From NCBI RefSeq assembly GCF_029958905.1, contig NZ_CP124614.1, positions 2,170,001-2,234,000 on the forward strand: 64,000 nucleotides of DNA. Reading direction: 5' to 3'. A program made the position numbers and the translations under genes. The notes below the pieces were generated by a model. The model saw only the letters and a list, made by a program, of their open reading frames with translations. It did not search any database and was not told the DNA's origin. Of this stretch, positions 17,535 to 26,074 are shown piece after piece. How positions within the stretch are numbered: position 1 is the first letter of the stretch; each line of letters starts with the position of its first letter. This DNA is from Vibrio sp. YMD68 (GTDB lineage: Bacteria; Pseudomonadota; Gammaproteobacteria; Enterobacterales; Vibrionaceae).

Positions 17535-19237
17535 GGCTTGTTCTCCTCATTTGGCAAAGAAACAGGCGTTTTGAGCTGGATATAAAACTTAGCCCTTAAA
17601 AAAAGCTTAGGATCGGCTTCGACGCGTCGTAGCCATTTATCGGCCAGCTCTTCGCTTCCCAAAATTTCATTTGAATTGAGCGTTTCCTTTATCATCAATT
17701 CAGCCACCGTTTTTTCATCTGCGCCATCGCCTGTTCGTGGCTCATCAGCATCGAGTTCAAAAGACTCCTCGGCTCCATCAGTCGTTCCCATTTGGCTTTC
17801 GCTGGTGCGGTTGATGTCTTCAATAATACTACTGACCACCGCCAAGTTATTTTCCACAGCAGGCCTAAGTTGAGCAGAAAGTTCCGGATTATCAGCCAAA
17901 CTTTTCAACACATCACGAGCGGCCAGGTACTCACGCTGACGAGCTAATGCACTCCCAACATAATACGTACCCAGATCGGTTTTTACCTGTAGGAATGCAC
18001 TGTGTGCCAATTTAAATTCGCGCGCATAATAGTACGCGACCCCTTTGCGTAACGGATCATTAAAGTGCTTTGCCGCTTCAAGATACTTTTTCTGATTCAG
18101 CAAACGCTGCCCCTGTTGATCGGGGGTGAGCCATAAATCCCACCACCATTGGGCACTCTTGTCCCACGTAGAAACTGACTCCATAACGCTCTCGTTAGCG
18201 GCGGTTTGTTCCGTCTTTGATTGAACCATTTGAGCGAAGGTATCAGAGGAATAAAATGAGCCCGTGACGACCAAACCAAGCAAACACCATTGCACCAACC
18301 AACCTTTTCTAAACCAAAACAGCATGATAAGGGCAAGGGGGAACAACAAGCTATAGCCCATGTCTTTCCAAGGCATTGAAGACTCACCGTTAAGCTGCAG
18401 GTTTCTTTCCACTGCTCTATTTAGCTGCTTTATATCACCATCATCAATCGTGACTTCAACCAAGCGACCACCCGTTTTACGAGCCAGGAGATTCAATGAG
18501 TCTAGATCCACCGGATTTTTACTGACGATGTTACTGTTTCCTGCCGCCAGTATTAATAACTGATAAGGCCTTTCACTGAAAAAATCCTCAAAAGCTCGAA
18601 TGGTGGTAGGATTGACACCGTCGGTAACAAGCAGCACTGTCGCCCCGAGTTCCCCAGACAGTTGTTGTTGAATCAATGGCAATGATTTTTCTGCCATTTT
18701 TCCTGATACAGGCATGATTTCTGGTGTTATTGCCGCTAAAAACGGTTCAAATACTTTGCTGTCTTGCGTAACGGGCATCGCAACATGGGCGCTTCCCGCA
18801 TAAACAACTAACCCAGTGCTTCCGCCCTGCCGAGCAGCCAATAGATCTCTAATCTTTTGTTTCGAACGCTCTAATCGGCTAGGAGGTAAATCTTTTTGCA
18901 GCATAGATTCACTGTTATCCAACACGACCAGCATAGAAGCTTTATCTTCACCGAATGGCGATGCTTCGCGCTGCCAAGTTGGGCCAGCACAAATCGTAAT
19001 AGCAAGAGTCACGATAACAATAAGTAGCTTAAGTGGCAGTTTCTTTCGCCATCCTATTTCGCCTATCACCAACGCATTGCGTAAATGGGTAGGTAGAAAC
19101 TCTTTCCAGCCTGCTTTGGTTTCTTCTTGCCAACGCATCCAAAGCAAAAAGAACATCGGAACGAAGGCCAATAACCACAAAGGGCGTATAAAATGAAACT
19201 GCGTGAATAGCTGTTGTATTGTGAGAGAATCAAACAT
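17531..19237 (-). CDS. BatB/BatC fusion: VWA domain plus TPR region
   Basis: The 568-residue product has two N-terminal membrane segments, then a von Willebrand A domain with a complete MIDAS start D-x-S-x-S (D107-N-S-E-S111) and a third transmembrane segment (about 296-312). A C-terminal part contains tetratricopeptide-like repeats (YLEAAKHFNDPLRKGVAYYYAREFKLAHSAFLQVK) and an acidic tail. In Bacteroides, BatB and BatC are separate proteins; here they are fused, as in many gammaproteobacteria. The longer frame to 19303 is rejected because ATG 19237 has AGGAG and overlaps the batA stop by eight bases (ATGTTTGA). It overlaps batD by ATGA. Confidence 0.87.
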   Translation of the reverse strand: MFDSLTIQQLFTQFHFIRPLWLLAFVPMFFLLWMRWQEETKAGWKEFLPTHLRNALVIGEIGWRKKLPLKLLIVIVTLAITICAGPTWQREASPFGEDKASMLVVLDNSESMLQKDLPPSRLERSKQKIRDLLAARQGGSTGLVVYAGSAHVAMPVTQDSKVFEPFLAAITPEIMPVSGKMAEKSLPLIQQQLSGELGATVLLVTDGVNPTTIRAFEDFFSERPYQLLILAAGNSNIVSKNPVDLDSLNLLARKTGGRLVEVTIDDGDIKQLNRAVERNLQLNGESSMPWKDMGYSLLFPLALIMLFWFRKGWLVQWCLLGLVVTGSFYSSDTFAQMVQSKTEQTAANESVMESVSTWDKSAQWWWDLWLTPDQQGQRLLNQKKYLEAAKHFNDPLRKGVAYYYAREFKLAHSAFLQVKTDLGTYYVGSALARQREYLAARDVLKSLADNPELSAQLRPAVENNLAVVSSIIEDINRTSESQMGTTDGAEESFELDADEPRTGDGADEKTVAELMIKETLNSNEILGSEELADKWLRRVEADPKLFLRAKFYIQLKTPVSLPNEENKP

Positions 19238-20315
19238 CGCTCGCTCCTTCCACACTATGATTTGATGATTGCGCACGTGCTCGACGGCGCAATGTCGCCA
19301 CACTGAAGGCCGTTAGATACATCACCACGACAATGCCCATCAGATAATGATGCAGCCCCTGCTTCGGTCGGTAAGTGCTACTTTCATACAGCTGAGGCTC
19401 TAATTCCCCAATGTCGATATAGGCTTGACTCAACTCTTCACGATTCAGTGCTTCAAACGCTTTGCCTCCCGACTCTTGGGCAATTCGATTGATCGTATCG
19501 AGATCAAGCGCTGCTTCACCAACGGTTTGTGGATCACCCATTGCAATCACATGAATGCGAACCCCCTTCGCTTTCGCGACTTTAGCCGCATCAACAGGCC
19601 CAACAAAACTTCCCGTGTCATTCCCATCCGTGAGCACAATGACCACTTTCTCACGCTCATCCGCACTTGCATCATCAAACGAGCCCTGAGGGCTCTGATT
19701 TGGCTGAGTGCTTTGCTCAAAAACCTTAATCGCCAGACCGATCGCATCACCTAAATGTGTACTTGGACCCGCCATGGCCACATCAGTTTGGTTTAATAAC
19801 GCCAGCCAGACCTCTTGATCCGCTGTAAACGGTGTTTGCACAAAAGCTGCGTCGCCAAACAAAATCAACCCAAGGCGGTCACCTTTTCTCGTCGTGACAA
19901 ACTCAGCAAGAACGTCTTTTGCTGCTTCTAAGCGAGTGATTCTTTCGCCTTTTATCGAACTGAAATCTCGTTCAGCCATCGATCCGGACAAATCGACTAC
20001 AACCATCACGTCACGCCCGAACTGCTCTCTGATTTGAGGCTCACCCAACATCGTCGGTTTCGCTAATGCAGACACCACCAGCACCCAACTCATGACTAAT
20101 GTCATGCGTTGCCACCAGCTCGCGGTTAACTGACTCGCACCTTCTGAAGGCGCTTCGCCAATGGCATCAACTAACTCTTTGAAGAAAGGGACTTTGATCG
20201 CCATCTGCTTGGTGCGATAGGCCGGCACGCCAAAATAGACCAACAAAGGTAAAGGCAAAACGATAAACCACAAGGGATAGGTAAATTCAAAACTGGCCGA
20301 AACAATATCAAGCAT
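19230..20315 (-). CDS. batA: BatA-like VWA-domain membrane protein
   Basis: The 361-residue protein has N-terminal membrane segments, a VWA domain with MIDAS D108-L-S-G-S112 and the further motif VIVLTDGNDTG, and a C-terminal transmembrane segment (YLMGIVVVMYLTAFSVATL). This is the BatA layout. VWA proteins encoded with MoxR AAA+ ATPases are thought to act together in protein-complex assembly or metal insertion. Start ATG 20315 overlaps the upstream stop by eight bases (ATGCTTGA), indicating translational coupling. Confidence 0.87.
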   Translation of the reverse strand: MLDIVSASFEFTYPLWFIVLPLPLLVYFGVPAYRTKQMAIKVPFFKELVDAIGEAPSEGASQLTASWWQRMTLVMSWVLVVSALAKPTMLGEPQIREQFGRDVMVVVDLSGSMAERDFSSIKGERITRLEAAKDVLAEFVTTRKGDRLGLILFGDAAFVQTPFTADQEVWLALLNQTDVAMAGPSTHLGDAIGLAIKVFEQSTQPNQSPQGSFDDASADEREKVVIVLTDGNDTGSFVGPVDAAKVAKAKGVRIHVIAMGDPQTVGEAALDLDTINRIAQESGGKAFEALNREELSQAYIDIGELEPQLYESSTYRPKQGLHHYLMGIVVVMYLTAFSVATLRRRARAQSSNHSVEGASDV

Positions 20316-20838
20316 TGCCTTTCTCCATTGAGCTTGGCACCACAGAGGCTCTATGCAATTTTATCCACTCAAGCGATTTCTGAATCACCTCAACACGTTG
20401 ATCTTGAGTGAGGTGCACCTTGGGATCAATAAGACTCTGCATCCACCGCAGAGAAAGTTCATCAGTAAACAGTGGTGGTGCCTTTTTATTGCTTGGTTGG
20501 TAGGCGTTTAACTGGTTCAAACACGACGGCCCGAATAAGCTAGCATTGCGACTGTCTAAATGGCGAAGTACCACTTTGAGCACCTTAAACGCACGCTCTG
20601 CTGCATTTTTTTCTTGTGGATCAATCGACTTCAAGGCGAATACAGCTTCTTGGCGGTACCGGTTCGTCCACCAATGCCTTACCATGCCATAAGCAAAATA
20701 CAGAGCGACCAGCAATAAAGCGAAAACCACGATTTTCCAACCTATGGTTTGAGGAAACCAACGTACGCTTTCTGGTATCGTGATATCTTGAAGATTTCGC
20801 AAGATATAGGTACTCGGCGGAGTGTGTTCGATAGACAT
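20308..20838 (-). CDS. DUF4381 membrane protein
   Basis: The 176-residue protein has one central transmembrane helix (TIGWKIVVFALLLVALYFAYGMV) and a cytoplasmic C-terminal part. This small protein is a standard member of MoxR-DUF58-VWA operons in gammaproteobacteria (DUF4381). The start directly follows the DUF58 stop (TAGATG) with a strong GGAGGGAGA upstream. No enzymatic motif is present; it is probably an accessory subunit of the VWA complex. Confidence 0.82.
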   Translation of the reverse strand: MSIEHTPPSTYILRNLQDITIPESVRWFPQTIGWKIVVFALLLVALYFAYGMVRHWWTNRYRQEAVFALKSIDPQEKNAAERAFKVLKVVLRHLDSRNASLFGPSCLNQLNAYQPSNKKAPPLFTDELSLRWMQSLIDPKVHLTQDQRVEVIQKSLEWIKLHRASVVPSSMEKGNA

Positions 20839-21801
20839 CTATCTCCCTCCTATCCGTTTTTGTAACTGCGATATGTGATCACCCGATGTGTCCAATTCGA
20901 TATAAGGTAGCTGCTTCATTGCCATTAACTGGGCAAGAGATTGCTTTTTACGTTCAGACAGTTGAGACAAACTCTCACTTGCTATGCTGACTTTCGAGGC
21001 GCTGTCTAAGTTCATTTGAAAACTGCCATCACCCACAATCCAATTGGCCTTAGCAATATGTTGAGGTAATGACTGCTCCAATGGATCGCTGATCATGATG
21101 GCGAGAATGTCATTATGTTGCTGAAGCTGTTTTAATCTATCGAGGTGCTGCTCTTGGCAATCACGCCAGTCACTAATAAAAATGAGTGTCGACTGTTTGA
21201 GTCTCATGCGTGTAATCTGTTCGACCCAACGCTCAAAACTGGCCTCTTTATTGTCGTAGGTACTGACATTCAAACTCTGATTTATCTTAACTAAACGTTT
21301 CAATTGAAAGAGAAAATCTGATTGAGAGCGCTGTGCCTGGGAATGAAAAATTCGTTGGTGGGACGCGGTTATAAGCCCGACACGATCACCATCTTTAAGC
21401 ACTCGCCACCCGCATATAGCAGCCACTTCAGCCGCTACAACAGATTTCATTGAATGTTGAGAAGCAAAAAACATAGCGCTGCGTTGATCAACACATATGA
21501 TGACATTGCGGTCCTTTTCTTCCGTGTAACTCCGAACATGCGGCTTGCCTGTTCGCATCGTGACTTTCCAATCAAGGTTTCGGATGTCGTCACCAAGTTG
21601 ATAATGTCGCAACTCCTCGAAGTTTAAACCACGCCCTCGAAATAACGAGTTATGCCGCCCAGAAAGCGCACTGCCCGCTTTTAAATGAGGAAGCAGAGAA
21701 AACGACTCTGCTTGAGCTTGAAGTCGAACCAGTCTTGCATAATCGCAATATATTCGAGGATCAACCCCTTGTGAAGCAGGAGCGTGTGTCGGCTTCGCCA
21801 T
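20839..21801 (-). CDS. DUF58 domain protein
   Basis: The 320-residue soluble protein carries the DUF58 core, including the conserved segment GRGLNFEELRHYQLGDDIRNLDWKVTMRTGKPHVRSYTEEKDRNV. The part after it resembles a VWA fold with an altered metal site (IICVDQRSAMFF in place of DxSxS). DUF58 proteins are encoded with MoxR ATPases and are thought to be their partners. It starts 12 bases after the moxR stop and directly abuts DUF4381. Confidence 0.86.
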   Translation of the reverse strand: MAKPTHAPASQGVDPRIYCDYARLVRLQAQAESFSLLPHLKAGSALSGRHNSLFRGRGLNFEELRHYQLGDDIRNLDWKVTMRTGKPHVRSYTEEKDRNVIICVDQRSAMFFASQHSMKSVVAAEVAAICGWRVLKDGDRVGLITASHQRIFHSQAQRSQSDFLFQLKRLVKINQSLNVSTYDNKEASFERWVEQITRMRLKQSTLIFISDWRDCQEQHLDRLKQLQQHNDILAIMISDPLEQSLPQHIAKANWIVGDGSFQMNLDSASKVSIASESLSQLSERKKQSLAQLMAMKQLPYIELDTSGDHISQLQKRIGGR

Positions 21802-21813
21802 AACGCCCCCTAA

Positions 21814-22797
21814 TTATCCGATTTCAACGCGGTCAAGCAGCTCTTCAACAACTCTTTGCTGGTTGACTCCATCAGCCAGTGCATCGTAAGAGAGTGAGAA
21901 TCGATGGCCTAATACCGATGGAAGCATGGCTCTGACATCATCTAAAGTAACGTGATCTCGCCCTTGTAACCAAGCATACGCTCTCGCACACTTATCGAGC
22001 GCAATCGATGCGCGAGGGCTGGCACCAACGTCAATCCATTGGGAAAGATTCGAATCAGGGTAACGTTCTGGCTTTCTCGTCGCCATCACCAACGCAACAA
22101 TATAGCGCTCAACTAATTCTGAGACGGCAATGTCAGGAAGTTGACGACGTGCCTCTAATACGAGTTCAGGCTCGATGTGAAGAGGAACAGCATCATTAGT
22201 TTGCTTGGTGATCCCAAGCTCCTCACTGCGTACAAGTCGAATAATGTCACGCTCGGCTTCATCTTCGGGGTAGTCTACCGTTACTTTCATGATAAAGCGG
22301 TCCATTTGAGCTTCAGGTAACGGGTAGGTTCCTTCTTGTTCGACCGGGTTTTGCGTCGCTAACACCATAAATAAATCTGGGAGAATATGAGTCTGTCCAC
22401 CCACAGTGATCGTCCCTTCCGCCATCGCTTCTAGCAGTGCCGCTTGTACTTTCGCTGGCGCTCGGTTGACTTCATCGGCCAGGACAATACTGTTGAAAAT
22501 AGGACCAGCCTGAAAATGCAATTGAGGCTTACCATCTAAATCTTGATAGACTTCGGTGCCAGTGACATCTGACGGCAATAAATCCGGAGTAAATTGAATT
22601 CGACCAAAGCTGGCATTCAGTAAGTTGGCTAACGACTTCACTGAACGTGTTTTTGCCGTTCCAGGAAGCCCTTCGAGTAACACATGACCATTGGTCAGAA
22701 GCCCAATAACCAAAGCTCGAACGACATGGCTCTGGCCGATCACACTTTTCTCTGCGTGTTCGATAAGTTGATTTATTGCTTGTTGTGCATGGTTCAT
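21814..22797 (-). CDS. MoxR-family AAA+ ATPase
   Basis: The 327-residue protein has Walker A GLPGTAKT, Walker B VLADEVNRAPAKVQAALLEAM, sensor-1 region MVLATQNPVEQEGTYPLPEAQMDRF and a C-terminal lid. This is the MoxR subfamily, thought to act as a chaperone-like ATPase with VWA proteins. An ATG at 22812 is possible, but ATG 22797 has a better Shine-Dalgarno (GAAGGGAAG). It is the first gene of a six-gene operon with overlapping or abutting cistrons. The promoter lies in the shared region with the divergent sulfatase, which carries two 17-bp inverted repeats. Confidence 0.92.
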   Translation of the reverse strand: MNHAQQAINQLIEHAEKSVIGQSHVVRALVIGLLTNGHVLLEGLPGTAKTRSVKSLANLLNASFGRIQFTPDLLPSDVTGTEVYQDLDGKPQLHFQAGPIFNSIVLADEVNRAPAKVQAALLEAMAEGTITVGGQTHILPDLFMVLATQNPVEQEGTYPLPEAQMDRFIMKVTVDYPEDEAERDIIRLVRSEELGITKQTNDAVPLHIEPELVLEARRQLPDIAVSELVERYIVALVMATRKPERYPDSNLSQWIDVGASPRASIALDKCARAYAWLQGRDHVTLDDVRAMLPSVLGHRFSLSYDALADGVNQQRVVEELLDRVEIG

Positions 22798-22846
22798 AGG
22801 TCTTCCCTTCATTCAATCTCGCTACCCACATTCTACTGACAAGTTC

Positions 22847-22863
22847 TATAACTATTGGTTATA
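22847..22863. promoter_or_regulatory. 17-bp inverted repeat TATAAC-N5-GTTATA, copy 1
   Basis: TATAAC 22847-22852, spacer TATTG, GTTATA 22858-22863. It lies 50 bases upstream of the moxR start. The site at 22968 shares 16 of its 17 bases. The length and symmetry fit a dimeric regulator such as a LysR protein. Confidence 0.6.
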
Positions 22864-22967
22864 CAATCTATATCCCACTCAAAGGGAACGTTCTATTTCC
22901 TAGCGTTGTTTGAACGAAGAGTGTTTCCATCATCAGTCGTTAAAATCATTCAATACGTCACAGTAAG

Positions 22968-22984
22968 TATAACTTTTGGTTATA
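22968..22984. promoter_or_regulatory. 17-bp inverted repeat TATAAC-N5-GTTATA, copy 2
   Basis: TATAAC 22968-22973, spacer TTTTG, GTTATA 22979-22984, about 98 bases upstream of the sulfatase start. It is 121 bases from copy 1 and differs from it at one position. With the site at 12335 it links both divergent promoters of the region. Confidence 0.6.
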
Positions 22985-23081
22985 ACCACTATAAAAGGAC
23001 AGCCACGCTTTTTGAGATTAATGTTTTGCCATCGATGCGTTAACTTAACGCATTAATCTCAATGTAAAAAACGGAGTCCTT

Positions 23082-24647
23082 ATGGGTACTAATTTTAAGC
23101 AACTTGCTATGGGTGCTAGCTTACTAGCCGCATCTACCGCAGTTGTAGCAGCAGAGAAGCCAAACATTCTTGCCATTTGGGGTGATGATGTTGGTATTTT
23201 CAACATTGGCGCATACAACCACGGTATGATGGGCTACGAGACCCCAAATATCGACCGAATTGCTAACGAAGGTGCACTATTTACTGACCACTATGGCCAG
23301 CAATCTTGTACTGCCGGCCGTGCTGCATTCTTAACGGGTCAAGAACCTTTCCGTACTGGTCTTTTGACTATCGGCATGCCTGGTTCTGATCATGGTATTC
23401 CTGATTGGGCTCCTACTATTGCTGACTTACTAAAAGAGCAAGGTTACATGACGGCTCAGTTTGGTAAAAACCACATGGGTGACCAAGATAAGCACCTTCC
23501 AACAGCGCACGGTTTTGACGAATTCTTTGGTAACCTTTACCACCTAAATGCTGAAGAAGAGCCAGAAACATACTACTACCCTAAAGACCCTGAGTTCCGC
23601 GCTAAATACGCACCTCGCGGTGTTATCAAGTCAACGGCTGATGGCAAGATTGAAGATACAGGCCCAATGACGCGTAAGCGTATGGAAAATGCAGATGAAG
23701 AATTCCTAGAAGCTTCCCTAGACTTCATGGAACGCGCAGTGAAAGCTGACAAGCCTTTCTTCATCTGGCACAACACCACTCGCATGCACGTTTGGACTCG
23801 TCTACAAGAGAAATACCAAGGCATTTCTGGAGTGAGTATCTATGCAGACGGTATGATGGAACACGATGATCACGTGGGTGTTCTTCTAGATAAACTTGAC
23901 GAACTAAAAATCGCTGACAACACAATCGTAATCTACTCTACCGATAATGGTGCAGAAACGGGGACTTGGCCTGATGGCGGTGCAACCTTCTTCCACGGCG
24001 AAAAAGGCACAACTTGGGAAGGCGGTTTCCGTGTACCACAACTTGTACGTTGGCCTGGTACTATCGACCCAGGTACTAAAATCAACGACATGATGAGCCA
24101 CAAAGACTGGATCCCAACACTTCTTGCTGCCGCTGGTGATGACAAAGTTGTTGAGAAATTAAAGTCAGACAAAGGCGCACGTTACAACGGTAAAGATTGG
24201 CGTGTTCACTTAGATGGCCACAACTTCCTACCTTTCTTCCAAGGTAAAGAAGAGCAAGGTCCTCGTGATTCTCTGATGTACTTCTCTGCAAATGCTGAGC
24301 TAGATGCGGTTCGTACTGGCGACTTTAAAGTTCAGTTCGCACACATGGAAGGTAACATTGCTGATGGTATTCGTTTCCAAACGAACTGGCCGTCAATCGT
24401 TCACCTGCGTGCAGACCCATTTGAAAAAGCGCCGCACGAGTCTGGTCTATACATGCGTTGGATGGCTGACAACATGTGGTTATTCGTACCAGTAGGTAAT
24501 GAAGTACAATCTTTCTTGTCAACGATTCCTGGCTACCCAATGCAGCAAAGCCAAGTACTGAACCCTGGTAACTTTAACCAGAACGTACTCATGCTGCAAA
24601 GTAAGCTTCAGCAACTTGACGCTGTACACAAGAAAGTGATGCAATAA
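23082..24647 (+). CDS. Exported Cys-type sulfatase
   Basis: The 521-residue arylsulfatase-family protein has a Sec signal peptide (MGTNFKQLAMGASLLAASTAVVAA). Its N-terminal metal-site aspartates are in AIWGDDVG (D35, D36). The formylglycine motif is C76-T-A-G-R in the context QQSCTAGRAAFLTGQ, so Cys76 should be converted to formylglycine. Other active-site segments are KNHMGDQD, IYSTDNGAE and GGFRVPQLVRWPG. A maturase is encoded 11 kb away. It hydrolyses a sulfate ester in the periplasm or outside; the substrate is not predictable. Start ATG has CGGAG upstream. It is a single gene with its own terminator. Confidence 0.93.
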   Translation: MGTNFKQLAMGASLLAASTAVVAAEKPNILAIWGDDVGIFNIGAYNHGMMGYETPNIDRIANEGALFTDHYGQQSCTAGRAAFLTGQEPFRTGLLTIGMPGSDHGIPDWAPTIADLLKEQGYMTAQFGKNHMGDQDKHLPTAHGFDEFFGNLYHLNAEEEPETYYYPKDPEFRAKYAPRGVIKSTADGKIEDTGPMTRKRMENADEEFLEASLDFMERAVKADKPFFIWHNTTRMHVWTRLQEKYQGISGVSIYADGMMEHDDHVGVLLDKLDELKIADNTIVIYSTDNGAETGTWPDGGATFFHGEKGTTWEGGFRVPQLVRWPGTIDPGTKINDMMSHKDWIPTLLAAAGDDKVVEKLKSDKGARYNGKDWRVHLDGHNFLPFFQGKEEQGPRDSLMYFSANAELDAVRTGDFKVQFAHMEGNIADGIRFQTNWPSIVHLRADPFEKAPHESGLYMRWMADNMWLFVPVGNEVQSFLSTIPGYPMQQSQVLNPGNFNQNVLMLQSKLQQLDAVHKKVMQ

Positions 24648-24684
24648 ATCACTGAGTTAATTGAATTTACATTTGATTAATTTG

Positions 24685-24722
24685 AAAAGCCCGAGAGTAA
24701 ATATGCTCTCGGGCTTTTTCTT
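24685..24722 (+). terminator. Terminator after sulfatase gene
   Basis: A 13-bp stem (AAAAGCCCGAGAG 24685-24697 with CTCTCGGGCTTTT 24706-24718), 8-base loop and T run. It lies 38 bases past the stop. Confidence 0.92.
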
Positions 24723-24834
24723 TACCGCCTTTGCTGCCAATCGAAAGACATCTAACCTAATACACTTTAAAAGTGATCGATCTTTACCCGTTTTTAGTAC
24801 ATATCAACACTGAATATAAAAAAGAATCGATGCG

Positions 24835-25374
24835 ATGAAATGTCTCTTAATCACGTTTTTGCTGCTTGGAGCCGCTAGCCCTTTTTCTCATGCTGAATCC
24901 TGCCCTGACATCCTCATCGGCAAACAGCGTCTGCTGAACTCTAACGAAGAAGTTGACTTGTGCGAGGCTTTCAAAGGTAAGGCACTGTTGGTTGTCAACA
25001 CCGCTAGCCAGTGTGGATTTACACCGCAATATAAAGAATTAGAACAGCTTCATTTAACCTACAAAGACAGAGGATTCTCGGTAATCGGCTTCCCAAGTAA
25101 TGACTTTTTCCAAGACAGAGGAAGCGAAGAGCAAACGGCCAATATCTGTTATCTCGATTATGGTGTGACATTTCCGATGATGGCGAGAGGCTCTTTGAAA
25201 GGGGCAGAGGCAAATCCCGTGTTTACTGAGATCCGTAAGCAAGCAGGGGTGACACCTAAATGGAATTTTTATAAGTTTTTAATCAATAAGGAAGGAAAAG
25301 TCATCGCAACATTTCCGAGCACGACTTCACCGCTAAACATCACTCTCACCAAAGCCATTGAACAACAACTTTAG
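24835..25374 (+). CDS. Glutathione peroxidase family protein, exported
   Basis: The 179-residue protein has a signal peptide (to about residue 20, SHA-ES) and the GPx fold. The active-site motif NTASQCGFTPQY contains the peroxidatic Cys60. The conserved FPSNDF and WNFYKF segments supply the other tetrad residues. It reduces peroxides or lipid peroxides, probably in the periplasm with a thiol donor such as thioredoxin-like proteins rather than glutathione. Bacterial Cys-GPx proteins usually work that way. A DUF3429 gene starts 10 bases downstream, so the two are probably one operon. Confidence 0.9.
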   Translation: MKCLLITFLLLGAASPFSHAESCPDILIGKQRLLNSNEEVDLCEAFKGKALLVVNTASQCGFTPQYKELEQLHLTYKDRGFSVIGFPSNDFFQDRGSEEQTANICYLDYGVTFPMMARGSLKGAEANPVFTEIRKQAGVTPKWNFYKFLINKEGKVIATFPSTTSPLNITLTKAIEQQL

Positions 25375-25384
25375 GATCAAGGTT

Positions 25385-25855
25385 ATGCTAACAATGAACA
25401 GAGTCATCACGGTGCTTGGGTATTTAGGGCTTGCTCCCTTTTGTCTTGGGTTAGGACTCGTCATTATTGACAAAGAGTTAGTCAACATAGAAGATCATGT
25501 TCTGTTTATAACGTACAGCGCTATTATTCTCAGTTTTTTATCTGGTGCGCTGTGGGGAAGAAGTATAGAGAAACCTAACCGTTCATTGACCCTGATTTTG
25601 AGTAATGTCTTTGCTATTTTAGCTTGGGTTAGCCTACTTCAAGTTGAAAATTCGATCGGTGCCGCTCTTTTGCTTCTTATGGTCGGCTACTTTTGTGTGT
25701 TAGCCACTGAATACCCTGCGATCTTAAGCGATTTTAGACGTGCCTCATCACCAAATAAGGGGGCGTCATTACCCCATTTAGCCCCGTATTCTCAGATGAG
25801 GGTTATACTAACAAGTGTCGTCTTGACGATGCACCTGATACTTTTTCTAATATAA
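25385..25855 (+). CDS. DUF3429 membrane protein
   Basis: The product of about 157 residues has four to five hydrophobic segments (VITVLGYLGLAPFCLGLGLVII, VLFITYSAIILSFLSGALWG, LTLILSNVFAILAWVSLL, AALLLLMVGYFCVLATEYP, VILTSVVLTMHLILFLI). The GALWG turn between the second segment and the next loop is typical of DUF3429. Function is unknown. The frame extends to TTG 25358, inside the GPx gene. ATG 25385 (AAGG just upstream) is preferred, and ATG 25394 is also possible. Confidence 0.78.
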   Translation: MLTMNRVITVLGYLGLAPFCLGLGLVIIDKELVNIEDHVLFITYSAIILSFLSGALWGRSIEKPNRSLTLILSNVFAILAWVSLLQVENSIGAALLLLMVGYFCVLATEYPAILSDFRRASSPNKGASLPHLAPYSQMRVILTSVVLTMHLILFLI

Positions 25856-26042
25856 AACGTTATCCCTTGATATTTACATGGCCCAACGCAGTACGCAGCC
25901 CTTGCAGTGAAAGTGGCGTCATCTAGCTCGATAAATAATTAAACACGCTTCCAATGTATCGGTTCATTAATGCCTATTAAGCCAATCTATTGGAACCAAA
26001 ACAGATGAAAAAAGCATCGCACTCTTCGCGGAATCCTGTATA

Positions 26043-26060
26043 TTAGAGTTATTACTCTAA
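26043..26060. promoter_or_regulatory. Palindrome TTAGAGT-N4-ACTCTAA upstream of exporter operon
   Basis: Perfect 7-bp arms around TATT, 15 bases before the start of the TolC-like gene. A possible -10 TATATT (26039-26044) overlaps its left edge. This is the position expected of a repressor operator. The regulator is not encoded next to it. Confidence 0.5.
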
Positions 26061-26074
26061 ATTTGGCATTGTAG

